10,061 nucleotides of DNA from Candidatus Zixiibacteriota bacterium (GTDB lineage: Bacteria > Zixibacteria > MSB-5A5 > GN15 > FEB-12). The stretch is taken from assembly GCA_030619345.1 (NCBI GenBank), contig JAUXBO010000064.1, positions 1 to 10,061 on the forward strand, given 5' to 3'. The translations under genes and the position numbers were made by a program. Below, in pieces: positions 1 through 7,133 of this stretch. How positions within the stretch are numbered: the stretch's first letter is position 1; every line of letters begins with the position of its first letter. The notes beneath the pieces are model-generated. The model was not told the DNA's origin, ran no database searches, and was given only the letters and a program-made list of their open reading frames with translations.

Positions 1-80
1 GCTGCCAGAACCATACCCCATCGACACCAGTAACACATTTGCATACAGCCACTTAAGGGCGGCACACAAACTTGGGGCAA

Positions 81-110
81 GCAAAACACCCTCTCCCGGT
101 AGAGAGAGGG
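81..110 (-). terminator. Rho-independent terminator of ahpC
   Basis: A perfect 7-bp stem (89-95 pairs with 104-110, CCCTCTC/GAGAGGG) encloses an 8-base loop. On the minus strand it is followed by TGTTTTGC, a short T-rich tract. It lies 26 bases beyond the ahpC stop codon, where a terminator is expected. The T-tract is short, so efficiency may be moderate. Confidence 0.65.
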
Positions 111-135
111 CATTTCTGGCAAAATGCTATTTTTG

Positions 136-699
136 CTATATTTTTCCTACCAGATCGAGTCCGGGCTTGAGAGTCGCCTTTCCGGGCTTCCAACTGGCCG
201 GACAGACCTCACCGCCATGCTCACGCACGAACTGGGCGGCCTGCAACTTGCGAATCAGTTCTTCGCTTGAACGACCAATAGAATTGTCGTTCACTTCGTA
301 GGATTTCAGGATTCCATCGGGATCGATTATGAAAGTTCCGCGCAGGGCCAGACCCTCTTCCTCAATCATTACGCCATAATTCCGGCAAGTGTTACCGGTA
401 GGATCGGCCAACATGGGGAAAGTGATCTTCTTGATCATAGTTGACTCATCGTGCCAGGCCTTGTGGACAAAGACGGTATCGGTGGTACAGACCAGAACTT
501 CAGCTCCCAGATCCTGAAATGTCTTGTAATTGTCGGCCAATTCGCCTAACTCGGTTGGACAAACGAAGGTAAAATCGGCTGGGTAATAGACGAGAACTAC
601 CCATTTGCCTTTGAGTTCTTCGAGCTTTACGCGGATGATTTCACCGTTCTGGAAGGCTTCCAAATCGAATTTTGGAGCCTCGTGATTGATCTTGACCAT
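136..699 (-). CDS. ahpC: Peroxiredoxin AhpC (typical 2-Cys, alkyl hydroperoxide reductase subunit C)
   Basis: This 187-residue protein has the usual AhpC length and is collinear with enterobacterial AhpC, including the C-terminal LDLVGKI ending. The family reduces hydrogen peroxide, organic hydroperoxides and peroxynitrite in the cytoplasm. The peroxidatic cysteine is C47 in FTFVCPTE, and the resolving cysteine is C166 in GGEVCPASW. Two further cysteines, C71 and C105, are not part of the standard mechanism. No ahpF or thioredoxin-reductase-like gene is present in the window, so the electron donor is unknown. The start is well placed: an AAGGGA ribosome site lies about eight bases upstream of the ATG. 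The gene is last in the minus-strand series, 117 bases behind sprT and followed by a hairpin terminator. I see no convincing PerR or OxyR site upstream, although I could only judge this by eye. The family assignment is very secure. Confidence 0.96.
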   Translation of the reverse strand: MVKINHEAPKFDLEAFQNGEIIRVKLEELKGKWVVLVYYPADFTFVCPTELGELADNYKTFQDLGAEVLVCTTDTVFVHKAWHDESTMIKKITFPMLADPTGNTCRNYGVMIEEEGLALRGTFIIDPDGILKSYEVNDNSIGRSSEELIRKLQAAQFVREHGGEVCPASWKPGKATLKPGLDLVGKI

Positions 700-732
700 C
701 TTGGTTCCCTTTCTCTATTCTATAACTCATTG

Positions 733-760
733 TTCATATTCATTCAGTTGCATTTACCAA
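733..760 (-). promoter_or_regulatory. Candidate sigma-70-type promoter for ahpC
   Basis: In the 117-base gap before ahpC, the minus strand reads TTGGTA (755-760), a 16-base spacer, then TATGAA (733-738). Each box matches four of six consensus bases. The boxes lie 33 to 60 bases upstream of the ATG, which is a plausible distance. An alternative -10, TATAGA at 719-724, would leave almost no leader. This is a visual match only, and ahpC could also be read through from upstream. Confidence 0.3.
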
Positions 761-816
761 CAACTGTCCGGCCAATAAGTTCAGAGAGAAATAAAAAATC
801 AAGAGGAAAGGTCCAA

Positions 817-1434
817 TTAAGACATCTTGAGCTTCAATTTGAATCTCAGATCAAACCTGCGCCCGTGGGAGCATCTACCGCAAGAAGCCATGCGCAGCCG
901 CTTCTGTCTCGGGTATTCAGCTCCGCACGATTTGCAGTGATAGATGTACTTTGGCGGGCGTCTCAGCGAAGGATGGCTCTTGGCTCTGATCGAAGTCCCC
1001 ACCCGGCGTGCCTCGCGACGGAAGTTGGCATCATGATTGAAGTGGATGAGGTGTATCATCTCGTGCTTCAGAGTGTCTTCGATATCCGATGGGAACAGCT
1101 GGTGGTATTTCCTGCCCATCTTGATCAACAGTTCACGCGGATTGCACGATCCAGCGCAGAGCATGCGGGTCGAATACTCAATCGTAACCGGTGGGAGCTT
1201 GCCACCAAAGTACTGCCAGTTGAATCGGTTGTACATCTGCTGCAGTTCACCCACCGAAGGCAATCGAGAGGTCGAGATTTCACCCTTCTGAGGCAAAACA
1301 ACCGGCACTCGCTGCTGATGAAGTCTCAATTTAGTGTCAATAGTTGCCGGAGCGATAGGCGCAATATTCTCCGGTTGAAAGAGATCAAAATTGAGGGCGG
1401 CCAGCGCCTTTTTTTGTGTTTTGGACTTCGGCAT
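817..1434 (-). CDS. SprT-like zinc metalloprotease domain protein with C-terminal zinc ribbon
   Basis: This 205-residue protein has a predicted zincin active site, HEMIH (H124, E125, H128). A third histidine, probably H134 in NHDANF, fits the SprT pattern of HExxH followed by HxxxF. The preceding segment, with MYNRFNWQYFGGKLP at about 67-81, matches the start of the SprT-like domain. The C-terminus holds a zinc ribbon with two CxxC pairs (C167/C170 and C185/C188), then a basic tail. The first 60 residues are an unrecognised, probably disordered extension. The SprT family includes eukaryotic Spartan, which cleaves DNA-protein crosslinks; bacterial members are poorly characterised and a DNA-related role here is inference. 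The N-terminus is lysine-rich, and an AGAAG-like weak ribosome site precedes the ATG. The gene lies 104 bases behind mtnA. The family call is firm, but the substrate is unknown. Confidence 0.85.
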   Translation of the reverse strand: MPKSKTQKKALAALNFDLFQPENIAPIAPATIDTKLRLHQQRVPVVLPQKGEISTSRLPSVGELQQMYNRFNWQYFGGKLPPVTIEYSTRMLCAGSCNPRELLIKMGRKYHQLFPSDIEDTLKHEMIHLIHFNHDANFRREARRVGTSIRAKSHPSLRRPPKYIYHCKSCGAEYPRQKRLRMASCGRCSHGRRFDLRFKLKLKMS

Positions 1435-1454
1435 AATCTTCTAAGTAACCAGTA

Positions 1455-1483
1455 ATACTAATTATCGGTGGTTTGGCGGACAA
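1455..1483 (-). promoter_or_regulatory. Candidate promoter for the SprT-like gene
   Basis: On the minus strand, TTGTCC (1478-1483) and TAGTAT (1455-1460) are separated by exactly 17 bases in the 104-base gap between mtnA and the SprT-like gene. Each box matches four of six sigma-70 consensus positions, and the -10 box ends about 20 bases before the ATG. No strong terminator is visible after mtnA, so read-through from upstream is equally possible. Confidence 0.35.
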
Positions 1484-1538
1484 GGTTAAACATCGCCCTT
1501 ATGGGGGTAATCAGACCGATTTGAGACATATAATACAG

Positions 1539-2561
1539 TCAGCGAGACGTAGGCCGCGAAGATCGTCCGCCTGGTTGCAGACCGGTGTCACTAATGTAGT
1601 AGGTCACCAATCTGCCCGGCGTAATATCAAAAGCAGGCGAATAGACCTTCACTCCATCCGGTGCCGTCCGAATTCCAAAACCCTCGGTGACCTCACTCCC
1701 CAAACGCTCTTCGATCACGATCTCATCTCCGGATGCAATTTGCAGATCAAAGGTTGAGGCTGGGGCGGCGACATAGAACGGAATACTATGCTCCGCAGCT
1801 AGCACCGCTACCGAGTAGGTGCCGATTTTGTTGGCAAAATCACCGTTAGCTGCTATCCGGTCAGCCCCCACAATGACATGATTGATCTTTCCCTGCGCCA
1901 TCAACATGCCGGCGGTGTTGTCGCAAATCAGAGTGACATCAATCCCACTCTGCATTAACTCCCAGGTCGTGAGTCTGGCACCCTGCAGCAGCGGTCGTGT
2001 TTCATCGGCGTAGACGTGTAGTTTTTTGCCCTGTTCGTGACAGACGTAAAGAACTCCCAGAGCGGTGCCGATTCCCCCGGTGGCCAGCGCACCCGCGTTG
2101 CAGTGGGTCAAAACTGATTGGCCTTCTTTGATCAGATCGGCGCCATGCTGTCCAATACTCCGACACATCTGCTTATCCTCTTCATGAATTGCCAAAGCTT
2201 CGTTCCAGAGGCAAGCGAGTGTTTTCTCCAGATTATCCGGATTTTCAATCCTCCAATGAGTGAGCATTCTATCCACCGCCCAAAATAGATTCACGGCTGT
2301 TGGCCGCGAGGCCTTCAGTTCTTCGGCTACAGTTTTGATATATTGTGCACTATAATCGCCTGACTGCGCAACGGCTACCGCCATACCGCAGGCGGCGGCA
2401 ATTCCAATTGCAGGAGCACCCCTGACCTGAAGTTTTTTGATTGCTGTTATGATATCGTGATAGTCATCCAGATTGAGATATACTAATTCATTGGGAAGTC
2501 GGGTTTGGTCAATTAGCCGGATTGACTTGTCGTTTAGTTTTTCAATTGCTTTGACAATCAT
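1539..2561 (-). CDS. mtnA: S-methyl-5-thioribose-1-phosphate isomerase (methionine salvage)
   Basis: MtnA converts the aldose 5-methylthioribose-1-phosphate to 5-methylthioribulose-1-phosphate in the cytoplasm, a step of methionine salvage from 5'-methylthioadenosine. The 340-residue length is normal for the family. Visible signatures are LIDQTRLP near the start, VRGAPAIG (47-53), THCNAGALATGG (152-163), ADETRPLLQGARLT (185-198) and GADRIAANGDFANKIGT (232-248). The catalytic pair is C154 and D234. Their spacing of 80 residues equals that of Cys160 and Asp240 in the Bacillus subtilis enzyme, which separates MtnA from its eIF2B-related regulatory homologues. The start fits the family N-terminus, but I see no clear Shine-Dalgarno sequence. 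The gene lies 59 bases behind the YjbQ gene. No mtnK, mtnP or later salvage gene is nearby, so the source of its substrate and the fate of its product cannot be told from this window. Confidence 0.95.
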   Translation of the reverse strand: MIVKAIEKLNDKSIRLIDQTRLPNELVYLNLDDYHDIITAIKKLQVRGAPAIGIAAACGMAVAVAQSGDYSAQYIKTVAEELKASRPTAVNLFWAVDRMLTHWRIENPDNLEKTLACLWNEALAIHEEDKQMCRSIGQHGADLIKEGQSVLTHCNAGALATGGIGTALGVLYVCHEQGKKLHVYADETRPLLQGARLTTWELMQSGIDVTLICDNTAGMLMAQGKINHVIVGADRIAANGDFANKIGTYSVAVLAAEHSIPFYVAAPASTFDLQIASGDEIVIEERLGSEVTEGFGIRTAPDGVKVYSPAFDITPGRLVTYYISDTGLQPGGRSSRPTSR

Positions 2562-2620
2562 ATTGGAACTAACGAATGCCGGGACGGATCGTCAACAACG
2601 ATTCTAAGTCGAAAGCAGGC

Positions 2621-3037
2621 CTACTCCCCGACCACCTGCACGACTACCGAGCGGCTGCGTGATCGATTGTCAAATTCCAAAAACACGATCTGCTGCCAGG
2701 TCCCCAGAGTCAATTTGCCGGAAACAAAGGGCACCGTAATATCCGGGCCAACCAGAGCCGCTCTGAGATGAGAAAAACCATTGCCGTCGTGCCAGGTAAG
2801 ATCGTGTTGATAATCACGATTTGAAGGGATCAGCTTTTCCATCAATTCCGGGATGTCTTTAAGAAGTCCCGGCTCATATTCGATAGTTGTTATTCCGGCG
2901 GTTGAACCGGGGACAAAGACCGTGACCAAGCCGGATGAAATAGAACTGCCCGAGACAATTTCCGCGACCTGTGTCGTCAGGTCATGAATATCGCCATCTC
3001 CGGTGGTCTGGAATTTGATTTCCGAAGTGTGCACCAT
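2621..3037 (-). CDS. YjbQ/UPF0047 family protein (secondary thiamine-phosphate synthase family)
   Basis: This 138-residue protein is of normal length for the UPF0047/YjbQ family. It carries the conserved segments STAGITTIEYEPG (45-57), DGNGFSHLRAALVGPD (84-99), the following VPFVSGKLTLGTWQQ, and FDNRSRSR near the C-terminus. H90 and the acidic residues of the central segment probably form the metal- or ligand-binding site seen in family structures. Some members, such as Escherichia coli YjbQ, have been reported to show weak thiamine-phosphate synthase activity, which gives the family its database name; the physiological role is unsettled. The gene starts 18 bases after the acyl-CoA synthetase stop, so the two are almost certainly co-transcribed and perhaps translationally coupled. 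An AGGTG sequence about 11 bases upstream may be the ribosome site. The family call is firm, but the function is open. Confidence 0.9.
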   Translation of the reverse strand: MVHTSEIKFQTTGDGDIHDLTTQVAEIVSGSSISSGLVTVFVPGSTAGITTIEYEPGLLKDIPELMEKLIPSNRDYQHDLTWHDGNGFSHLRAALVGPDITVPFVSGKLTLGTWQQIVFLEFDNRSRSRSVVVQVVGE

Positions 3038-3055
3038 GCTCAGTTCAGCACCTGT

Positions 3056-4726
3056 TTATTTATAGGCGAATCGTTTTACTTTCTTTGTCGACGTTTTCTC
3101 TAACTCTTCAAGATGCACATCAAAGGTCACAATCCGTTTGTAATCAGCGCTGGCTCCATTGACTGAGCGTACGACTTCTTCCATCGCAGTCCTGACTGCT
3201 TCCATATCGACCGGATCAGCTTTTGAGATGCCGAGGACCACCAGTTCTTCCATATCCGGAACCAGAACGGCTCGAACCTCTTCCCCCTGCCTGCTCTCTT
3301 TGGACCGTCCAAAAACAACTGCCTCAAGAACCAGATCAGACTCCAGCAGTTTTTCTTCGATCTCCTCGGGGTAAATGTTCTTTCCGGCGGCGGAGACAAT
3401 CAGGTTCTTTGCCCGACCGGTAATATAGAGATGACCGCGGACAATCTTCCCCAGGTCGCCGGTGTGCAGCCATCCGTCACGAATCAACTCCGCAGTTTTT
3501 TCTTCGTTGCCACGATAACCGGGAGTAATGTTTTCACCACGAACAATTATCTCACCAACCCCGAAAGAATCCGGATTGTGTATTTTAATCTCGACATTGT
3601 CAAGTGGTCTGCCGACTGATCCAAATCTGATATCGTCGGGGCGATTGGCCGACAGGACCGGTGAACACTCGGTCATGCCGTATCCTTGGATCATTCCGAT
3701 CCCGATCAGATTAAAAAAGGCACATATTTTGGGTGGCAGAGCGGCCCCACCCGAAACGAACATCCTGATCGATTCCAATCCGCCTTTAGCGCGGAGAGAT
3801 CCAAAAAACGCCTTACCCCAATCCTGCCGAAGCTTCCCACCGCCACCCGAAACTAAATATAGCATTTTGAAAAGCGCGCGCTTAGTCAGGGGCGCGTTGT
3901 TCAGCGCTCTCCGTATCGAATGATAGGTTTTCTCATACAGGAGCGGTACACCGCACATGACTGTGATTTTGTTATTGGCGATATCCTCCAGTATCTCTTT
4001 TGATTTTAGAGACCTGGCGAAGATAATCTGTGCCCCTCTCATTAGTGGAGTGAGAAAACCACAGGTTGCCTCAAACGTATGATGCAGCGGGAGCACCGAC
4101 AAGAATCTGTCATTCGAGTCAAAACAGAGACCGCGCTCAATACCTTCCGTATTGGACAGCAGGTTGCGATGAGTCAGTTCTACCGCCTTGGGATCGCCGG
4201 TAGTTCCCGAAGTATATATGAGTACGGCTATGTCATTGTCCATGCGAACCGGGTGGGTCAACTGGACATCAAGCAGGTTCAGGTAACTGTGTTCGACATC
4301 GCCTTCCAACGAAATGATTCTCAGAGATCGACCGAAACCGCGTAAGGCTTCCTCATACTTTTGGCTGCAAAAAACAATATCGAGTTCGGCGTGATTAATA
4401 ACATAACCGATCTCATTCACCTTGAGGTTGGCATCGATTGGAACCACTGTCCCACCGGCGGCGATAATCGCCAGATAGGCCAAGCACCACTCCGGGCGGT
4501 TCTCAGAGATTAGCCCAATCTCTTTCTTAGCGATCAATGAATCAGCCTGTAACCCGGAACACAGTTGGCGGACGACTTGACCCATCTCACGATACGAGTA
4601 AGCCTTCCCCTGACCGCCATCAGCCTTGAAGGCAACCGCATCAGGATGATCTAAAGATCGTTTCTCAATCTCCGCAAAGACATTCTGCCTCGAAGATCGG
4701 TTATTGACTGAGGAGCTCATTAACAT
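3056..4726 (-). CDS. Long-chain acyl-CoA synthetase (AMP-forming; ANL superfamily)
   Basis: This 556-residue adenylate-forming enzyme probably activates a fatty acid with ATP and then transfers it to coenzyme A. The ANL motifs appear in order: the phosphate-binding loop YTSGTTGDPK (171-180), LPLHHTFE (212-219), GYGMTECSP (348-356), HTGDLG with D424, GRAKNLIVSAAGKNIYPEEI (437-456), and a C-terminal TSTKKVKR in which K549 probably acts as the catalytic A10 lysine. These motifs resemble long-chain fatty acid ligases more than acetyl-CoA synthetases or peptide-synthetase domains, but chain length cannot be read from sequence. There is no signal peptide, and attachment to the membrane would be peripheral. 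The start is uncertain: ATGs at 4726 and 4720 are in frame, and neither has a clear Shine-Dalgarno sequence. The gene leads a minus-strand series that includes the YjbQ gene 18 bases downstream. A 9-bp inverted repeat lies just upstream of it. Confidence 0.92.
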   Translation of the reverse strand: MLMSSSVNNRSSRQNVFAEIEKRSLDHPDAVAFKADGGQGKAYSYREMGQVVRQLCSGLQADSLIAKKEIGLISENRPEWCLAYLAIIAAGGTVVPIDANLKVNEIGYVINHAELDIVFCSQKYEEALRGFGRSLRIISLEGDVEHSYLNLLDVQLTHPVRMDNDIAVLIYTSGTTGDPKAVELTHRNLLSNTEGIERGLCFDSNDRFLSVLPLHHTFEATCGFLTPLMRGAQIIFARSLKSKEILEDIANNKITVMCGVPLLYEKTYHSIRRALNNAPLTKRALFKMLYLVSGGGGKLRQDWGKAFFGSLRAKGGLESIRMFVSGGAALPPKICAFFNLIGIGMIQGYGMTECSPVLSANRPDDIRFGSVGRPLDNVEIKIHNPDSFGVGEIIVRGENITPGYRGNEEKTAELIRDGWLHTGDLGKIVRGHLYITGRAKNLIVSAAGKNIYPEEIEEKLLESDLVLEAVVFGRSKESRQGEEVRAVLVPDMEELVVLGISKADPVDMEAVRTAMEEVVRSVNGASADYKRIVTFDVHLEELEKTSTKKVKRFAYK

Positions 4727-4746
4727 AATATGTTACATTTTCGTAG

Positions 4747-4770
4747 TTTGGGAAAGAGCAATTTCCCAAA
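4747..4770. repeat. Perfect 9-bp inverted repeat upstream of the acyl-CoA synthetase gene
   Basis: TTTGGGAAA (4747-4755) and its exact reverse complement TTTCCCAAA (4762-4770) flank a 6-base loop. The repeat sits 21 to 44 bases upstream of the synthetase ATG and two bases past the terminator stem of the lipoprotein gene. It has no T-tract on the minus strand after it, so it does not look like a second terminator for that gene. It could be an operator for a dimeric repressor of the synthetase operon or a leader hairpin. No known consensus is recognised. Confidence 0.5.
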
Positions 4771-4772
4771 AG

Positions 4773-4805
4773 AAAGACCGCCAACGGAGATCCGCGGCGG
4801 TCTTT
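4773..4805 (-). terminator. Strong Rho-independent terminator of the Ig-like lipoprotein gene
   Basis: A perfect 10-bp stem (4773-4782 with 4796-4805, AAAGACCGCC/GGCGGTCTTT) surrounds a 13-base loop that contains a further small CGG/CCG stem. On the minus strand it is followed by CTTTTGGG after the stem's own TCTTT, giving a T-rich exit. It starts 27 bases after the lipoprotein stop codon. The plus strand also ends in TCTTTT, but no plus-strand gene uses it. Confidence 0.85.
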
Positions 4806-4832
4806 TACCATCACAAAATGGAAAAACTATTC

Positions 4833-6983
4833 TTAGATTTCTACCTTTACCTGTTTGCTCAGCACGACACCGTTACCCAGTGGGTCAGTATCACTGATTG
4901 TGATCGTGGCGCTGGATCCCGCAGAGTTGGGAGCAGTCCAAATGAATCCTGCTGCTTCACCAAAACTGTTCGTCTCCTGAGTACCGGTACCCGGAGTAAT
5001 TGTACCATCACTGGCCGTCATCACCAACGTGTGATCACCAAGCGGGTTACCGTAACGATCTTTTATGATTACGGAGATATCTCTAACCTCTTCAAGCGGA
5101 GAAACTGTACCCTGAATGGTGAACGTGCACTGACCGCGATAGGAGGCACCGGTAGTAATTGCCGTATAGGCAGAAACAGTGGTGGGACCGGAGGTAAATA
5201 TAATCCAACCGTTGGCACCTATCCCATCATCATTGAGGCCGGTGGTTGAATGGTCTTCAAGCAAAGGATTCACCAAGATTTCAAATTGATCAGAAGCACT
5301 GTTGCAACCGTCCTCAAATTGTCCAGTGGTGGGGATCTGGATATGATTGGATAGCATCTCTAATCCTGTTCCACTGGCAACGGGATTACCATTGAAATCA
5401 TATGCCTCAACTTTAATCAGATCTTTTGATCCATCAGCTCTGATACTTGCAGGAAGGCCAGGAACGAAATTCGGGTCTACATAATGACTAACAATAATTG
5501 TAGCAGCATAGTGGGAGTTAAAGAACATTGTTGAGTCCAAAACCGTACCACCGGCCGTTTCGGCAAATATCCAGACACGGCCATCGTCAATACCAGGAAT
5601 ACTTCCTGAGAACCATAAGGACTGTGCCCGCCCACTACCATCAAACGTGCGCTCTTCGTATGCCCGAACTGTTCCCTCATCCGTCCAAAAATACACAACA
5701 GTGGAATCGGCAACCGGGTTACCATGAATATCGTTTACAATAGCTAAGACTTCTACTTCTCCGCCTACTATCGCCCAGTAAGCAACATTACAGCCGTCCT
5801 CATCGTCCAGTGCACCAACATAGATATTTGCTGGAGGACCGGCATGGATCAACACCTGGGTTGCTTCGGACAGTACCGTATCAACATTGGCACGAATCCT
5901 GACCGTACCTGAAACAATACCGGAATGAAATGGAGCCGTAGCAATACCCTGTCCATTAGTCAGGGCATAGTATGGATCACCGGTTCCACCGGTGCCAAGA
6001 TGCTCACCAGCGTTGGGTCCGGCGGTAATCGTAAATGTAACCTGGAGACCCTCGGGGACAGTATTGCCATTGGCGTCGAAACAGGTTGCCCGTAGCAGAC
6101 CGGTTTCGCTTCCTCCGGTACCTTTGACCGCAAGACTGAGAGAGTCCGAAGCCATATATATCGAGTTAACAGTGGCGTCAGGGTTCTGCTGTACAGTTGT
6201 TTCAGCATACCCGGTGATACCGTTGTCATCCACGGAGGCGCGGATGTAAACTGTAGTCGCGTCGTTACCGGCCAGGAAGTTAACGGTAGCCAGACCATTG
6301 ACACCGATCGTATAGGCGTTAGCTGGAATATTGCCGATAGCATCCCAGGAGCCGTTGGCATTAGCATCGTATACCAGTGAATCGATTCCAGACGACCAGT
6401 AGCCGTTGCCATCGATGTCGACAAATTTCTCACCTGCGGTCAATCTGATCAGAGTCGATTCGGGTGCGGGACTTCCGGCCAGATCGGCGACAGCAATCGT
6501 TATCCGGGAAGTATCAGAACCGTTGGCAAGTATTAACGAAGGTGTAACGGACAACGTTATGTTTCCGGTTCCTTCCTGACTTACTTCTGAAACTGTGATA
6601 CCGGCGGTTTTGGTGATAACACCACCCGCCACTGAGGCCGTGATCGTGGCCGAGCCTGAGGTAAGCGCGGTAAAGATCGTTGCCGCTACACCGTCGGCAT
6701 CAGTAATAGTGTCACTCGGAGTGAAGCTTCCTGCTCCGACCGGTGAGATACTAAACGAAACCGACTGATCCGGCATCGGGGTACCGCCACTTGTGACGGT
6801 GGCTTCAATGACCGAGACTTTCCCTTTGGTCACCACTGTGGGGCTAACGCTGAGGGTTAACGTGGAAGTGTCGGCGACATTTTCCTCTGTGTTTTTCGAA
6901 CTGCAACCAAAAAACAGACCAGCCATTAATACAATCATGGTGGTGGTTACAGTTTTGAACAACATACTTTTTCGCAAGCGCAT
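4833..6983 (-). CDS. Predicted surface lipoprotein with tandem Ig-like (invasin/Big_1-type) modules
   Basis: This 716-residue protein starts with a lipoprotein signal peptide: basic MRLRK, a hydrophobic stretch, then a lipobox-like FFGC with the lipidated cysteine at C27. The residues after it are serines, not aspartate, which favours the outer membrane. The rest looks like about six beta-rich Ig-like modules, roughly 40-133, 141-265, 272-380, 384-490, 493-622 and 625-716. The recurring pattern is 'V.D..GNPV...' followed by 'DG.a...f.....g...i.a'. Module 2 contains two calcium-loop-like repeats, DIDGNGYW (189-196) and DANANGSWD (206-214). Such proteins often act as adhesins or stalks, but no ligand domain is recognised and the function is unknown. 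An AGGAG ribosome site five bases before the ATG supports the start. The gene has its own terminator and candidate promoter and follows the pilus secretin gene, so a link with pili is possible but unproven. Confidence 0.82.
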   Translation of the reverse strand: MRLRKSMLFKTVTTTMIVLMAGLFFGCSSKNTEENVADTSTLTLSVSPTVVTKGKVSVIEATVTSGGTPMPDQSVSFSISPVGAGSFTPSDTITDADGVAATIFTALTSGSATITASVAGGVITKTAGITVSEVSQEGTGNITLSVTPSLILANGSDTSRITIAVADLAGSPAPESTLIRLTAGEKFVDIDGNGYWSSGIDSLVYDANANGSWDAIGNIPANAYTIGVNGLATVNFLAGNDATTVYIRASVDDNGITGYAETTVQQNPDATVNSIYMASDSLSLAVKGTGGSETGLLRATCFDANGNTVPEGLQVTFTITAGPNAGEHLGTGGTGDPYYALTNGQGIATAPFHSGIVSGTVRIRANVDTVLSEATQVLIHAGPPANIYVGALDDEDGCNVAYWAIVGGEVEVLAIVNDIHGNPVADSTVVYFWTDEGTVRAYEERTFDGSGRAQSLWFSGSIPGIDDGRVWIFAETAGGTVLDSTMFFNSHYAATIIVSHYVDPNFVPGLPASIRADGSKDLIKVEAYDFNGNPVASGTGLEMLSNHIQIPTTGQFEDGCNSASDQFEILVNPLLEDHSTTGLNDDGIGANGWIIFTSGPTTVSAYTAITTGASYRGQCTFTIQGTVSPLEEVRDISVIIKDRYGNPLGDHTLVMTASDGTITPGTGTQETNSFGEAAGFIWTAPNSAGSSATITISDTDPLGNGVVLSKQVKVEI

Positions 6984-7034
6984 AATTGCTCCTGATTCTA
7001 TGGGCTAACTTCTGTTATTTGTTTACGGTTATCC

Positions 7035-7063
7035 GCTATATCTACTATATCGGCTGATTCCAA
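7035..7063 (-). promoter_or_regulatory. Candidate promoter of the Ig-like lipoprotein gene, with an overlapping direct repeat
   Basis: The minus strand reads TTGGAA (7058-7063), a 17-base spacer, then TATAGC (7035-7040), each matching four of six sigma-70 consensus positions, about 52 bases before the ATG. Within it, GATATAG occurs twice with a 9-base period (7045-7051 and 7036-7042), flanked by CCG and CGG. The repeat could be a protein-binding site or simply AT-rich promoter sequence. A terminator just upstream makes an independent promoter in this gap likely, although its exact position is uncertain. Confidence 0.4.
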
Positions 7064-7078
7064 CGAGGATTTAGAATC

Positions 7079-7112
7079 AAAAAAAGACCCCCGGGAAATA
7101 ATTACCAGGGGC
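7079..7112 (-). terminator. Rho-independent terminator of the pilus secretin gene
   Basis: On the minus strand, a GC-rich stem of CCCC with GGGG, one mismatch and a further GG/CC (7105-7111 with 7089-7095) closes a 9-base AT-rich loop. It is followed two bases later by seven T residues (7079-7085). It lies about 20 bases after the secretin stop codon and ends the pilus transcript. Confidence 0.8.
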
Positions 7113-7133
7113 CTGAAATCTCATATTAAACAA

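Noticed and set aside
1..80. Possible start of another minus-strand gene, or end of a plus-strand gene, at the left edge
   Set aside because: A few ATGs near the edge on the minus strand lack a ribosome site and leave only about a dozen codons. The open plus-strand frame continues into the antisense of ahpC. Nothing can be supported.
682..1455. Long plus-strand frame opposite the SprT-like gene
   Set aside because: It runs antisense to a gene with clear catalytic and zinc-binding motifs, and its own translation shows no recognisable domain or ribosome site.
1435..1538. Terminator after mtnA
   Set aside because: Only a 3-bp CCC/GGG pairing is visible, with no T-tract, so no terminator is called.
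2562..2620. TTGACG as a -35 box for an mtnA promoter
   Set aside because: No acceptable -10 box occurs at the right distance (TTAGTT matches only two of six positions), and the 59-base gap is compatible with co-transcription.
4704..5249. Plus-strand frame across the terminator and the end of the lipoprotein gene
   Set aside because: It reads through a strong terminator hairpin and lies antisense to the Ig-like repeats, with no recognisable protein features.
5960..6433. Alternative minus-strand frame within the lipoprotein gene
   Set aside because: It is an out-of-frame shadow of the Ig-like repeats, without a signal peptide, domain or ribosome site.
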